Assembly: GCF_001592205.1 (NCBI RefSeq)
Contig: NZ_BCWM01000017.1
Location: forward strand, 22,155 to 86,154
Reading direction: 5' to 3'
Length of the DNA stretch: 64,000 bases
Source: Brevundimonas vesicularis NBRC 12165
GTDB taxonomy: Bacteria; Pseudomonadota; Alphaproteobacteria; Caulobacterales; Caulobacteraceae
The position numbers and the translations under genes were made by a program. The notes below the pieces were generated by a model. That model was not told the origin of the DNA. It was given only the letters and a program-made list of their open reading frames with translations, and did no database searches. Positions 35,394-43,349 of the stretch are shown here, piece after piece; within the stretch, counting starts at the first letter, position 1, and each line of letters opens with the position of its first letter.

Positions 35394-36070
35394 AGGATCG
35401 CCTGTCACTGCTGGACTATCTGACCCTCGCCGTCTTCGGCGTGCAGGCGGCGTTCGCCCTCTACATCGGCGTCAACGGCCCGACGACGCCCATGCCGATG
35501 CACTGGAATGCGGACTGGCAGGTCGATCGCTGGGGCGACCGGGTGGAGTTCGCGACCTTCGCGGGCGGCATTGCGGTGATCGGCTTCATCGCCGCCGCCG
35601 GCCTGGGTCTGGCCGCCCTGCGCGCCGAGGAGGAGGGTGACTCCTCACGGCGTCGCTCGATGCGGATCGGTCAGGGGCTGACCGTGTTCATCGTCGCCGC
35701 CATAGGCCTGGTGATCGCCTGGGCCAGCCTGGGGCACGCGACCGTCGACAGCGGCCCCACCGTCATGACCGGCGCCTTGTCGCTGATACTGCTGGTCACC
35801 GGCGCCTTCCTCGGCCGTGTCGCGCCCAATCCCCTGATCGGCGTGCGCACGCCTTGGAGCTACAAGAGCCGCCTGGCCTGGGATCGCTCGAACCGTCTGG
35901 CCGGCCGGCTGTTCTGTCTGGTCGGTCTGGCCGGTCTGATCGCCGCGCCGCTTGCGTCCCCGCCCTATGGCGTCACGGCCCTGATCGCCGCCGTCATCGT
36001 CGTCGCAGGCCTTTCGATCTTCGAAAGCTGGCGCGTGTGGCGCGCCGATCCCGACCGCCAACCCTTCTGA
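35390..36070 (+). CDS. sdpI: SdpI-family membrane protein (DUF1648 plus SdpI domain)
   Basis: 226 residues with about six spans. The N-terminal DUF1648-like part has PTTPMPMHWNADWQVDRWGDR. The later SdpI motif reads FLGRVAPNPLIGVRTPWSYKSRLAWDRSNRLAGR. In Bacillus, SdpI protects against the toxin SdpC and relays its presence to SdpR. Distant relatives in proteobacteria have no known toxin. It overlaps sdpR and precedes a secreted hydrolase gene by 22 bases. Confidence 0.87.
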   Translation: MKDRLSLLDYLTLAVFGVQAAFALYIGVNGPTTPMPMHWNADWQVDRWGDRVEFATFAGGIAVIGFIAAAGLGLAALRAEEEGDSSRRRSMRIGQGLTVFIVAAIGLVIAWASLGHATVDSGPTVMTGALSLILLVTGAFLGRVAPNPLIGVRTPWSYKSRLAWDRSNRLAGRLFCLVGLAGLIAAPLASPPYGVTALIAAVIVVAGLSIFESWRVWRADPDRQPF

Positions 36071-36092
36071 TCTCGCCGCCAAGGAGACCGCC

Positions 36093-37034
36093 ATGCCGAT
36101 GCTGACCCCCGTGCTTCTCGCCGCCAGCCTGCTCGCCGGCCCGGTCTCGACCGACATCGCCCTGCCCGCCCAGCCCGCACCCTTGCATGGCACGCTGCTG
36201 TCGCCCGAGGCGCCGACGGCCGTCGCCGTCATCCTGCCCGGCTCAGGCCCAACCGATCGGGACGGGAACAGCCCGATGGGCGTCGCCGCCTCCACCTATC
36301 GCCTGCTGGCCGAGGGACTGGCGGAACAGGGCGTCGCCACCCTGCGCATCGACAAGCGCGGCGTCGCGGCCAGCACAGCCGCCGGGTTCGACGAAACCCG
36401 GCTGCGTTTCGACGACTACGCCGCCGACGCCCGCGCCTGGGCCGCCGAGGCCGCCTCGCGGACGGGACAGCCCTGCGCCTGGCTGATCGGCCACAGCGAA
36501 GGCGCTTTGGTCGCGCTGAAGGCGGTCGAGGGCGGAGACGATAAGGTCTGCGGTCTGATCCTGCTGGCGGGCGCGGGTCGCCCAGCCGGCGCGAGTATCC
36601 GCGAACAGCTTCAGGCCGGCCTGCCCGAGCCGATGAAGCCCCAGGCCTTCGCCGTCCTGACCGAGCTCGAGGCCGGCCGCACCGTCACCGACACGCCTCC
36701 CGCTCTGTCGGCCCTGTTCCGCCCGTCGGTCCAGCCCTATCTGATCTCGTGGTTCGCGCTGGACCCCGCCGCCCTGCTCGCCGCCTACGACGGTCCGGTC
36801 TTCATCGGCCAGGGGACCACCGACCTTCAGATCGGCGTCACGGACGCCCAGGCCCTCGCCGCCGCCGACCCCAAGGCCACGATGAAACTCTGGGACGGCG
36901 TCAACCACCTCCTCAAGACCGCCCCCGCCGATCGCGCAGCCAATCTGGCGAGCTATGCCGACCCGACGCTGCCGCTCGCGCCGGGTGTGGCGGAGGATGT
37001 GGGGGCGTTCATCAAGGCGAACGGGAGGCGCTGA
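36093..37034 (+). CDS. Secreted alpha/beta hydrolase
   Basis: 313 residues. The signal peptide is MPMLTPVLLAASLLAGPVS. The fold's glycine loop reads VILPGSGPTDRDGNSP. The nucleophile elbow is WLIGHSEGALVALKAV (GHSEG), and the base is probably in DGVNHLLKTAP. AAGG-like DIGQGTTDLQIGVTDAQ would hold the acid. An AAGGAG lies 8 bases before the ATG. As third gene after sdpR-sdpI it may be co-transcribed. The substrate is unknown; acyl-hydrolases of this type often act on peptides or esters. Confidence 0.85.
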   Translation: MPMLTPVLLAASLLAGPVSTDIALPAQPAPLHGTLLSPEAPTAVAVILPGSGPTDRDGNSPMGVAASTYRLLAEGLAEQGVATLRIDKRGVAASTAAGFDETRLRFDDYAADARAWAAEAASRTGQPCAWLIGHSEGALVALKAVEGGDDKVCGLILLAGAGRPAGASIREQLQAGLPEPMKPQAFAVLTELEAGRTVTDTPPALSALFRPSVQPYLISWFALDPAALLAAYDGPVFIGQGTTDLQIGVTDAQALAAADPKATMKLWDGVNHLLKTAPADRAANLASYADPTLPLAPGVAEDVGAFIKANGRR

Positions 37035-37056
37035 AGGCCGCCCGCCAGATCCGCAG

Positions 37057-37947
37057 TCAATCCGACGGCGCACCATCAAGCGCGTGCTCAGCGATGAAGT
37101 CGACGACCGCGCGGCCATTCGGCGTGGAGGGCGTCACCACATCGAAATGGTTGGCGCCTTGAGGGACCAGAACCTCGATATCATCGCCGCCTTGGCGCGC
37201 GGCCGCGATATAGGATTGCATGAACTCACCCAGGTCCGCGGGCACGAGCAGTTGCCGGAGTCCCAGAGGCAGATGATCCTGCGGACTGGCGATCAAATAT
37301 TCAGCCGGCTTTTCCGACGGCGTCCCGCCCATCAGCGGGGCGATGACAGGCTCCCCGCAGACCTGGGCGTCGACGCCGACGAACGGCGCCAGTGTGCCGG
37401 GACCATCGATGGCGACGACGCTTTGCGGATGGATAGGCGTCGCCGACCAAGGCGCAGCTAGACGCGGCCGGGACGCCGCCCACAGGGCGAAGAACGCGCC
37501 CGCCGAATGGCCCACGATAGTCACGCGATCGAGATCGAGCCTGTAGCGCGGCGCAACTTCAGCCAGCTTATCCACCGCGTGCGCCACATCCTGAAACGTG
37601 CCGGGCCAGCCGCCGCCCGGATCGCCGACGCGACGGTATTCGATATTCCAAGTCGCAAAGCCCTTCTGGCCCAAAGCGTCGGCCAAGGCGGCGATGCCGC
37701 GCCGGTTATCGACGCTGGCTTTGAAGCAGCCGCCATGCATGATGATCGCAACCGGGAACGGCCCGTCCCCTGCCGGAACACGCAGATCGGCCACCTGCAA
37801 CGGACCGTCGCCATAGGCGATGGTGGCCACGGGCTGCGATGCCCGCGCGCCCTCGGCCTTGTAGATGGTTTCCGGGGACTGAGCCCATGCCAGGTTCGTC
37901 GAACACAGCAGGATGGTGACGCAACCGACCAAAGACAATCGACGCAC
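37057..37947 (-). CDS. Secreted alpha/beta hydrolase (esterase-like)
   Basis: 296 residues from the GTG at 37947, which follows GGGAGAG closely enough for initiation and gives the signal peptide MRRLSLVGCVTILLCSTNLAWAQ-like, cut after WAQ. The oxyanion motif is IIMHGGCFKASVD, the nucleophile elbow VTIVGHSAGAFFALWAA, and the histidine comes in QGANHFDVV. Segments such as WNIEYRRVGDPGGGWPGTFQDV are like the BD-FAE/lipase-esterase subgroup. The frame is open another 39 codons upstream but no better start is seen. It is convergent with the hydrolase at 36093. Confidence 0.85.
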   Translation of the reverse strand: MRRLSLVGCVTILLCSTNLAWAQSPETIYKAEGARASQPVATIAYGDGPLQVADLRVPAGDGPFPVAIIMHGGCFKASVDNRRGIAALADALGQKGFATWNIEYRRVGDPGGGWPGTFQDVAHAVDKLAEVAPRYRLDLDRVTIVGHSAGAFFALWAASRPRLAAPWSATPIHPQSVVAIDGPGTLAPFVGVDAQVCGEPVIAPLMGGTPSEKPAEYLIASPQDHLPLGLRQLLVPADLGEFMQSYIAAARQGGDDIEVLVPQGANHFDVVTPSTPNGRAVVDFIAEHALDGAPSD

Positions 37948-38023
37948 GACACTCTCCCACGATCTGTTCCGAGCAACCCTCTCACAGCGGGAGACACTCC
38001 ACAATCGTCGTTCGCCGAAGAGG

Positions 38024-38761
38024 TCAGCCCGTTCGATCGTCTCCGATCGCGCCCCGCGCCTCACCCGCCAAAGCGAAAAACCGCTCCCGCACCTCTGCTG
38101 CGAACGGGTTGTCGCGTTCGATGGCGCGGAAGACGGCGGGGCTGTCGTGGCGGACCATGTCGACGGCCTGCATCAGCCGGTCGAAACTGGCGGTGGTCAT
38201 GCGCGTCGGCAGGGGCTCCATCGCCATCAGGACGCGGGCGATCAGATGGGTCAGGCCCTGCACCGTGGCGGCCTCGCGGTCGTGGTCCTCGGGGCTGACC
38301 TGAAACACCTTAAGCCTCAGCGCCCGGCGGCAGAAGGCGGCGACGCGGCGGGCGTCTCTCGCCCCCCTCACCTTGCACACGGCGATCCGCAGGCCCGCGA
38401 TGCCGTCCTTGCCGCTCTGCGGGCCGAACAGGGGATGGGTGCCGACGATCTGCACGCCGGGCGGCAGCAGGGCGTCCATCGCCTGCGTCGGCTTCACCTT
38501 CACCGAGCCCACGTCGATCACGAGGGCGTCGGGCCTTAGGAGCGGGCCGATGGCGATCAGCGTCGCCTCCAACGCCTCGACCGGCACGGCCAGCACCACC
38601 GTGGGACAGGCCGCAGCGGTCGCCAGATCGGTCAGGGTCGCGAGGCCTTCGTCATCGCTCGCGGCCGGATCATGCGCCAGGATGTCGAACCCCGGCGACA
38701 GATGCCGCGCCGTCAGCCGCCCGAAGGCGCCGAAGCCGATCAGGCCGAGCGTTTCCCTCAC
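38024..38761 (-). CDS. tyrA: Prephenate/arogenate dehydrogenase-like protein
   Basis: 245 residues. The Rossmann start is LGLIGFGAFGRLTARHL. The catalytic-site pattern is QIVGTHPLFGPQSGKDGIAG, as in TyrA enzymes, and the helical C-terminal domain starts near QGLTHLIARVLMAM. TyrA oxidatively decarboxylates prephenate or arogenate for tyrosine synthesis. The protein is shorter than most TyrA, with only the core domains. It overlaps the dihydroorotase gene by four bases (38758-38761). Confidence 0.82.
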   Translation of the reverse strand: MRETLGLIGFGAFGRLTARHLSPGFDILAHDPAASDDEGLATLTDLATAAACPTVVLAVPVEALEATLIAIGPLLRPDALVIDVGSVKVKPTQAMDALLPPGVQIVGTHPLFGPQSGKDGIAGLRIAVCKVRGARDARRVAAFCRRALRLKVFQVSPEDHDREAATVQGLTHLIARVLMAMEPLPTRMTTASFDRLMQAVDMVRHDSPAVFRAIERDNPFAAEVRERFFALAGEARGAIGDDRTG

Positions 38762-40089
38762 AGTGTCTCCATGAACCGCACCGGCCGCCCGTGCGCCGAT
38801 CCGATCAGTTCGCCGTCCTGCATCACCACCCGGCCGCGCACGATCGTCGCCATCGGCCAGCCTGTCGCCTCCACCCCATCGAACGGGGTCCAGCCGCAGC
38901 GCGTCGCCTGCTGATCGTGGGTGATCGTCCGCTTGGCTTTCAGATCGACGATGGTCAGGTCAGCGTCATAACTGACAGCCATCCGCCCCTTGTTCGCGGT
39001 CCCGAACACCCGCTGCGCCCCCGCCGAGGTCAGGTCGATGAAGCGCTCCAGCGACAGCCGCCCATTGGCCACATGGGTCAGCATCAGCGGCACCAGCGTC
39101 TGCACACCCGGCATGCCGGACGGCGAGGCCGGATAGGGCTTGGCCTTCTCCTCCTTGGTGTGCGGCGCGTGGTCCGAGCCCAGCACGTCGGCCACGCCCT
39201 GCTGCATGCCCCAAAGCCACAGGGCGTCCACATGCTCCTGCGACCGGATCGGCGGGTTCATCTGGGCATAGCTGCCCAGCCGCTCATAGGCTTCCGGTCC
39301 AACCAGGGTCAGGTGCTGGGGCGTGATCTCGACGGTGGCGACATCCTTGTGGAAGCGCAGATATTCCATCTCGTCCTTGGTCGTGACGTGCAGCACATGG
39401 ATGCGCGCGCCCGTCTCCTGGGCCAAGCCGACCAGGCGGCGGGTCGAGCGGATGGCGCTTTCGGCGTCACGGACCTCGGGGTGGCTGGTCCAATCGCCGG
39501 TGCGGGCCAGGCCGCGCCGCTCGACCAGCCGGTATTCGTCCTCGGAGTGGAAGGTGGCGCGTCGGCGCACATTGGACAGGACCTTACGCACCCCCTCGTC
39601 GTCGGCGATCAGCAGGTCGCCGGTCGAGGCGCCCATGAAGACCTTGACCCCGCAGCAGCCCGGCAACCGCTCCAGCTCGCTCAGATAGTCCGCATTCTCG
39701 TGCGTGCCGCCGACGTAGAAGGCGTGGTCCGTCCACATCCGATCCTTCGCCCGCGCCAGCTTGTCGGCCATGGTGTCGGGGTCGGTGGTGTTGGGATTGG
39801 TGTTTGGCATCTCGAACACGGCGACGACGCCGCCTAGGGCCGCCGCGCGGCTGCCCGTCTCCAGATCTTCCTTCCACTCCAGCCCCGGCTCGCGGAAATG
39901 GACCTGGGTGTCGATCACCCCGGGCAGGACCGTCAGACCCGTCGCGTCGAAGACTTCACCCGCCGAGGCCTGGGACAGGTCGCCGATAAAGGCGATCTTG
40001 CCGTCGATCACCCCGACATCCGCCATGCCCCGCCCCGCATGGTTCGCCACTTCGCCGCCACGGACGATCAGGTCATAGGTCTGGGTCAT
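38758..40089 (-). CDS. pyrC: Dihydroorotase or dihydroorotase-like amidohydrolase
   Basis: 443 residues from the ATG at 40089. Metal-binding motifs: PGVIDTQVHFREPGLEWKED (HxH), the carboxylated-lysine region GVKVFMGAS, HVLHVTT (His) and GSDHAPHTKEEK (Asp and histidines). Dihydroorotase closes carbamoyl-aspartate to dihydroorotate in pyrimidine synthesis. The form with HFREPG and SDHAPH is the typical longer, class I type. Upstream in-frame sequence to 40257 runs through the repeat and is not coding. Confidence 0.92.
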   Translation of the reverse strand: MTQTYDLIVRGGEVANHAGRGMADVGVIDGKIAFIGDLSQASAGEVFDATGLTVLPGVIDTQVHFREPGLEWKEDLETGSRAAALGGVVAVFEMPNTNPNTTDPDTMADKLARAKDRMWTDHAFYVGGTHENADYLSELERLPGCCGVKVFMGASTGDLLIADDEGVRKVLSNVRRRATFHSEDEYRLVERRGLARTGDWTSHPEVRDAESAIRSTRRLVGLAQETGARIHVLHVTTKDEMEYLRFHKDVATVEITPQHLTLVGPEAYERLGSYAQMNPPIRSQEHVDALWLWGMQQGVADVLGSDHAPHTKEEKAKPYPASPSGMPGVQTLVPLMLTHVANGRLSLERFIDLTSAGAQRVFGTANKGRMAVSYDADLTIVDLKAKRTITHDQQATRCGWTPFDGVEATGWPMATIVRGRVVMQDGELIGSAHGRPVRFMETL

Positions 40090-40155
40090 GAGAAATCCTG
40101 CGGGTGTTTCCGCGGTTCTAGCGGATGCAGCGTCGACCATGAAAGCCGCTAAACG

Positions 40156-40302
40156 CTCTCCCTCCCCGTTCGGGGAGGGTGGCCGAGCCGCAGGCGAGGT
40201 CGGGTGGGGACGGCAAGGTGAAACGACACAGGTCCGTCGCAGGATGGCCGGCCGCACCCACCCGGCCGCTTCGCGGCCACCCTCCCCGAACGGGGAGGGA
40301 GA
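40156..40302. repeat. Inverted repeat with CTCCCCGTTCGGGGAG hairpins
   Basis: Left arm from 40156 and right arm ending 40302 are near reverse complements, each with a hairpin of CTCCCCGTTCGGGGAG type, and with GGTGGCCG/CGGCCACC inside. It fills the space between the dihydroorotase start and the glycosyltransferase stop. It differs from the elements at 9460 and 15608. I see no gene there. Confidence 0.8.
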
Positions 40303-40308
40303 TCGGGT

Positions 40309-41274
40309 TCAGCCCCGCGCCTTCAACATCCGCTGCGCCGCCTTCATCACCCGCTCCCACGGCAGATCCATCATATGCTGGATCGCCTGGTTCAGTCGCG
40401 GATCCAGCTTCTTGAACTCTTCATAGGTGCGCGGCCCGCGCACGGCTTCGCCCTTCCAGGGTCCGCGCACGGTCTCGTCCGACGGTCCAAACACGGCCAC
40501 CACCGGCGCGCCCGAGGCCACGGCCAGCTGGGTCCAGATCGAGTCCGCCCCGATATACAGCACCGACGCCGACAGGGCCGCCACCGTCTGCAGGCGCGTC
40601 AGCCTGCCCTGAAGCTCGATCACCCGCGCGCGCGGCACGGCGTAGCGGATCGTGTGCGCCGCCTCGCGGTCGATCTCCTCGCCCACGATCATCAGCCGCC
40701 CGCCCGCCAGCGGCCCGTCGTCGGCCAGCAGCTTGGCCGCGACCTTGGCGTAGCGTTCGGCGGGCCAGCGCTTGCCCATCCATTCCACGCCCGGCCCGAC
40801 CGCCAGGATCGGCCCGTCTCCACCCGTCGCCGGGATCAATGCATCGACCTGGGCCCGCGTCTCATCCGAGACATAGAGTTTCGGCGCCGGAGTCTCGTCC
40901 GGCTCCAGCTTCAACACCCCCGCCGCCGCCTCGACCGCATGCAGGCCCGGCTGATCCTTGCCCCGCACCGCGCGCTTGTGCCGCCTCAGCTTGCCCGACA
41001 GGTCCGAGCCGCGCATGTCCACGACCAGCCCCCATTTGGTCGCCCGCACCTGGTTCCACAGGGCGATCCATTCGAAATGGCCTTCGCGCTCCAGCACGAT
41101 CAACTTCGTCAGGCGCGGCGTATCGGCGAACAGCGGCGCGCTGGCGGCCGATCCGACGATGGTGAAGGTCGCGTGCGGCAGGCTCTCGACCAGATGCGCC
41201 AGCACGCCTGAAGACAGCACGGCGTCCTCGGCGTCCGCCTCGGCGATGTACAGGATGGGAAACCGCCCGATCAT
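40309..41274 (-). CDS. Glycosyltransferase family 9 (heptosyltransferase-like)
   Basis: 321 residues. The GT-9 pattern includes PHATFTIVGSAASAPLF, WGLVVDMRGSDLSGKLRRH, ILAVGPGVEWMGKRWPAERYAKVA, SVLYIGADSIWTQLAVASGAPVVAVFGPSDE. The last motif is the donor-binding part seen in LPS heptosyltransferases. Such enzymes add heptose or a related sugar to the LPS core at the inner leaflet. The acceptor is unknown. It lies alone between a repeat and a divergent small gene. Confidence 0.88.
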   Translation of the reverse strand: MIGRFPILYIAEADAEDAVLSSGVLAHLVESLPHATFTIVGSAASAPLFADTPRLTKLIVLEREGHFEWIALWNQVRATKWGLVVDMRGSDLSGKLRRHKRAVRGKDQPGLHAVEAAAGVLKLEPDETPAPKLYVSDETRAQVDALIPATGGDGPILAVGPGVEWMGKRWPAERYAKVAAKLLADDGPLAGGRLMIVGEEIDREAAHTIRYAVPRARVIELQGRLTRLQTVAALSASVLYIGADSIWTQLAVASGAPVVAVFGPSDETVRGPWKGEAVRGPRTYEEFKKLDPRLNQAIQHMMDLPWERVMKAAQRMLKARG

Positions 41275-41360
41275 CCGTCGACGGATACAGGGATTCTATC
41301 TGCGGTTCAGCGCCAAACGCGTGTTTCCACAGGAAGGCCCCATGCGCTACAGCGACGCGC

Positions 41361-41588
41361 ATGAGCCAGACGCCCGACGCCGCCCCCGATCCAGAAGCCG
41401 CCGCCCTTGAACGCTTCAAGGCCCAGCGCGTGACGGCCATCTACCGGCTGGATCTGATCGCCAAGGGCGCGACGATTTCCTACGAGGACGGCACGCCGAT
41501 CGACATGGCCTCCGAAAAGGCCCGGCTGGAAGCGGTCGTCGCCGACATGGACCGCCGCATCGCCCGGCTGGAGCGTTCAGCCGGGTGA
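41361..41588 (+). CDS. Small protein of unknown function, 75 residues
   Basis: Highly charged, alpha-helical: AAALERFKAQRVTAIYRLDLIAKGA, TISYEDGTPIDM, then ASEKARLEAVVADMDRRIARLER, a likely coiled coil. Its stop overlaps the next gene's GTG start by 4 bases (GTGA), so the two are coupled. No family recognised; the second gene carries a cysteine cluster, so this might be its partner. Confidence 0.6.
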   Translation: MSQTPDAAPDPEAAALERFKAQRVTAIYRLDLIAKGATISYEDGTPIDMASEKARLEAVVADMDRRIARLERSAG

Positions 41589-42151
41589 GCCTGCCCCTCC
41601 TCCCCGGCCGGACCTGCGGCGGTTGCGTCGAATGCTGCCGGGTCATTCCGCTGAACCTGCCGGAACTGGCCAAGCCGACGGGCGAACTGTGCGCCTATTG
41701 CGTCGACGGCGCCGGGTGTTCGGTCCACGCGATCCGGCCGAACACCTGCCGCATCTGGTTCTGCCTGTGGCGCGTGGTCGAGCTGTCGGACAACTGGCGA
41801 CCAGATCGCAGCGGGGTCATCGTCCGCCCCGACGGCGTCGAGGATGGGGTCATCACCCTGTATGTCCTGCGCCGCTCCGACTTCCTGGCCTCGCCCGAGT
41901 TTTTCGTGACCGTCGCCGGCTGGGTCGCGGAAGGGATCGAGGTGGCGCTCAGCATTCCCGGCCCTGTCGGCACCTATCCCGCCCGCGCCGTCGTCATCGA
42001 TTGGCTGCGCCCGGCGATCGAGGATGGCGACACGGACGCCTTCACGACGCGCGTCCTGATGTCCCTCGACACCCTGGCCGAACACGACTTCCAGCCGGAC
42101 GGCGTCGTCGCGCGATATGCGGTGACGCCTTCCGGCTCCCAGCCGATCTAA
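41585..42151 (+). CDS. YkgJ-like cysteine-cluster protein
   Basis: 188 residues, from a GTG start. The N-terminal half has CGGCVECCRVIP and later CAYCVDGAGCSVHAIRPNTCRIWFCLWR, the CxxCxxCC-plus pattern of the YkgJ family, which is thought to bind zinc or an iron-sulfur cluster. The rest has no clear domain. The function is unknown. It is coupled to the small gene upstream. It is convergent with tdh; a shared hairpin (42169-42190) separates them. Confidence 0.75.
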   Translation: MSLPLLPGRTCGGCVECCRVIPLNLPELAKPTGELCAYCVDGAGCSVHAIRPNTCRIWFCLWRVVELSDNWRPDRSGVIVRPDGVEDGVITLYVLRRSDFLASPEFFVTVAGWVAEGIEVALSIPGPVGTYPARAVVIDWLRPAIEDGDTDAFTTRVLMSLDTLAEHDFQPDGVVARYAVTPSGSQPI

Positions 42152-42168
42152 GTGCAGCTCGCCAGCTA

Positions 42169-42190
42169 GCCTAGACCAAGGGTCTAAGGC
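42169..42190. terminator. Hairpin between convergent YkgJ-like and tdh genes
   Basis: GCCTAGACC pairs with GGTCTAAGGC (one bulged base, 3-base loop) between two convergent stops. No T-run, so it may serve as a weak shared terminator. Confidence 0.45.
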
Positions 42191-42191
42191 T

Positions 42192-43244
42192 TCAGGCGGC
42201 CTTGTCCCAGTCCAGCACCACCTTGCCCGACTGGCCCGACTTCATGGCTTCGAAGCCTTCGCGATAGTCGGCGTAGCCCAGGCGGTGCGTGATCAGCGGG
42301 CTGAGGTCCAGCCCGGCCTTCAGCAGGCCCAGCATCTTGCGCCAGGTGGTGAACATCTCGCGGCCATAGACGCCCTTGATCGTCAGGGCCTTCAGGATGA
42401 TCGCGCCCCAGTCGGTCTCCATCGGCTTGCCGGGAATGCCCAGCAGCGCCATGCCGCCGCCCATGATCAGAGTGTCGACGCACTGTTTGAAGGCGATGGG
42501 CGAGCCTGACATCTCCAGCGCCACGTCGAAGCCGACCTTCAGGCCCAGCTCCTTCATGACATCGTGGATGTCTTCCTTTGTCGTATTCACTGTGCGAACG
42601 CCCGGCGCGACCTTCTGCGCCAGCTCCAGCCGGAAGTCGTTGATGTCGGTCAGGACCACGGTGCGCGCGCCGGCGTGACGGGCCACGGCGGCCGCCATCA
42701 TGCCGATGGGGCCGGCGCCGGTGACCAGCACATCCTCGCCCAGCAGGTCGAACTGCTGCGCCGTATGCACCGCATTGCCGAACGGATCGAGGATCGAGCC
42801 GATCTCATAGGGGACGTCGTCCGGCAGTTCGATCACGTTGAAGGCCGGCGCCACCACGAACTCGGCGAAGGCCCCTTGGCGGTTGACGCCGATGCCGCGC
42901 GTCTTGGGGTCCAGGTGGAAGTGACCGGCGCGGGCGGCTTCCGAGTTCAGGTCGATGACGTGACCCTCGGCCGAGACGCGCTGGCCGATCGTCAGCGGGC
43001 GATCGACGTCCTTGCCGATGGCGACGATCTCGCCGGCGAACTCGTGGCCGGTGATCATCGGGGTCGGGACGTTCTTCTGGGACCATTCGTCCCAGTTCCA
43101 GATGTGGATGTCGGTGCCGCAGACGGCGGTGCGATGCACCCGGATCAGCACGTCTTCCGGTCCCGCCTCGGGGATCGGCGCGTCGATCAGTTCGAGGCCG
43201 ACGCCGGGCGCGGTCTTGGCCAGGGCCTTCATCGTGTCGGTCAT
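42192..43244 (-). CDS. tdh: L-threonine 3-dehydrogenase
   Basis: 350 residues of the zinc alcohol-dehydrogenase family. HRTAVCGTDIHIWNWDEWSQ holds a catalytic zinc cysteine and His. GHEFAGEIVAIG follows, and the Rossmann motif is VTGAGPIGMMAAAVARHAGA. It lacks some structural-zinc cysteines, like many Tdh. It oxidises threonine to 2-amino-3-ketobutyrate, which Kbl, just upstream, splits to glycine and acetyl-CoA. This links it to the glycine-cleavage operon. The gap to kbl is about 105 bases. Confidence 0.95.
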   Translation of the reverse strand: MTDTMKALAKTAPGVGLELIDAPIPEAGPEDVLIRVHRTAVCGTDIHIWNWDEWSQKNVPTPMITGHEFAGEIVAIGKDVDRPLTIGQRVSAEGHVIDLNSEAARAGHFHLDPKTRGIGVNRQGAFAEFVVAPAFNVIELPDDVPYEIGSILDPFGNAVHTAQQFDLLGEDVLVTGAGPIGMMAAAVARHAGARTVVLTDINDFRLELAQKVAPGVRTVNTTKEDIHDVMKELGLKVGFDVALEMSGSPIAFKQCVDTLIMGGGMALLGIPGKPMETDWGAIILKALTIKGVYGREMFTTWRKMLGLLKAGLDLSPLITHRLGYADYREGFEAMKSGQSGKVVLDWDKAA

Positions 43245-43349
43245 AGTCTCAACTCCCTGAAATCGTGGCTCCGGGTTTATCCCGAAGCCTGCGACTGAGG
43301 CCCCACGCCTCCTCGCCGCTTGGTCTTCGTCGATGGCGGGCGAAAGGGG

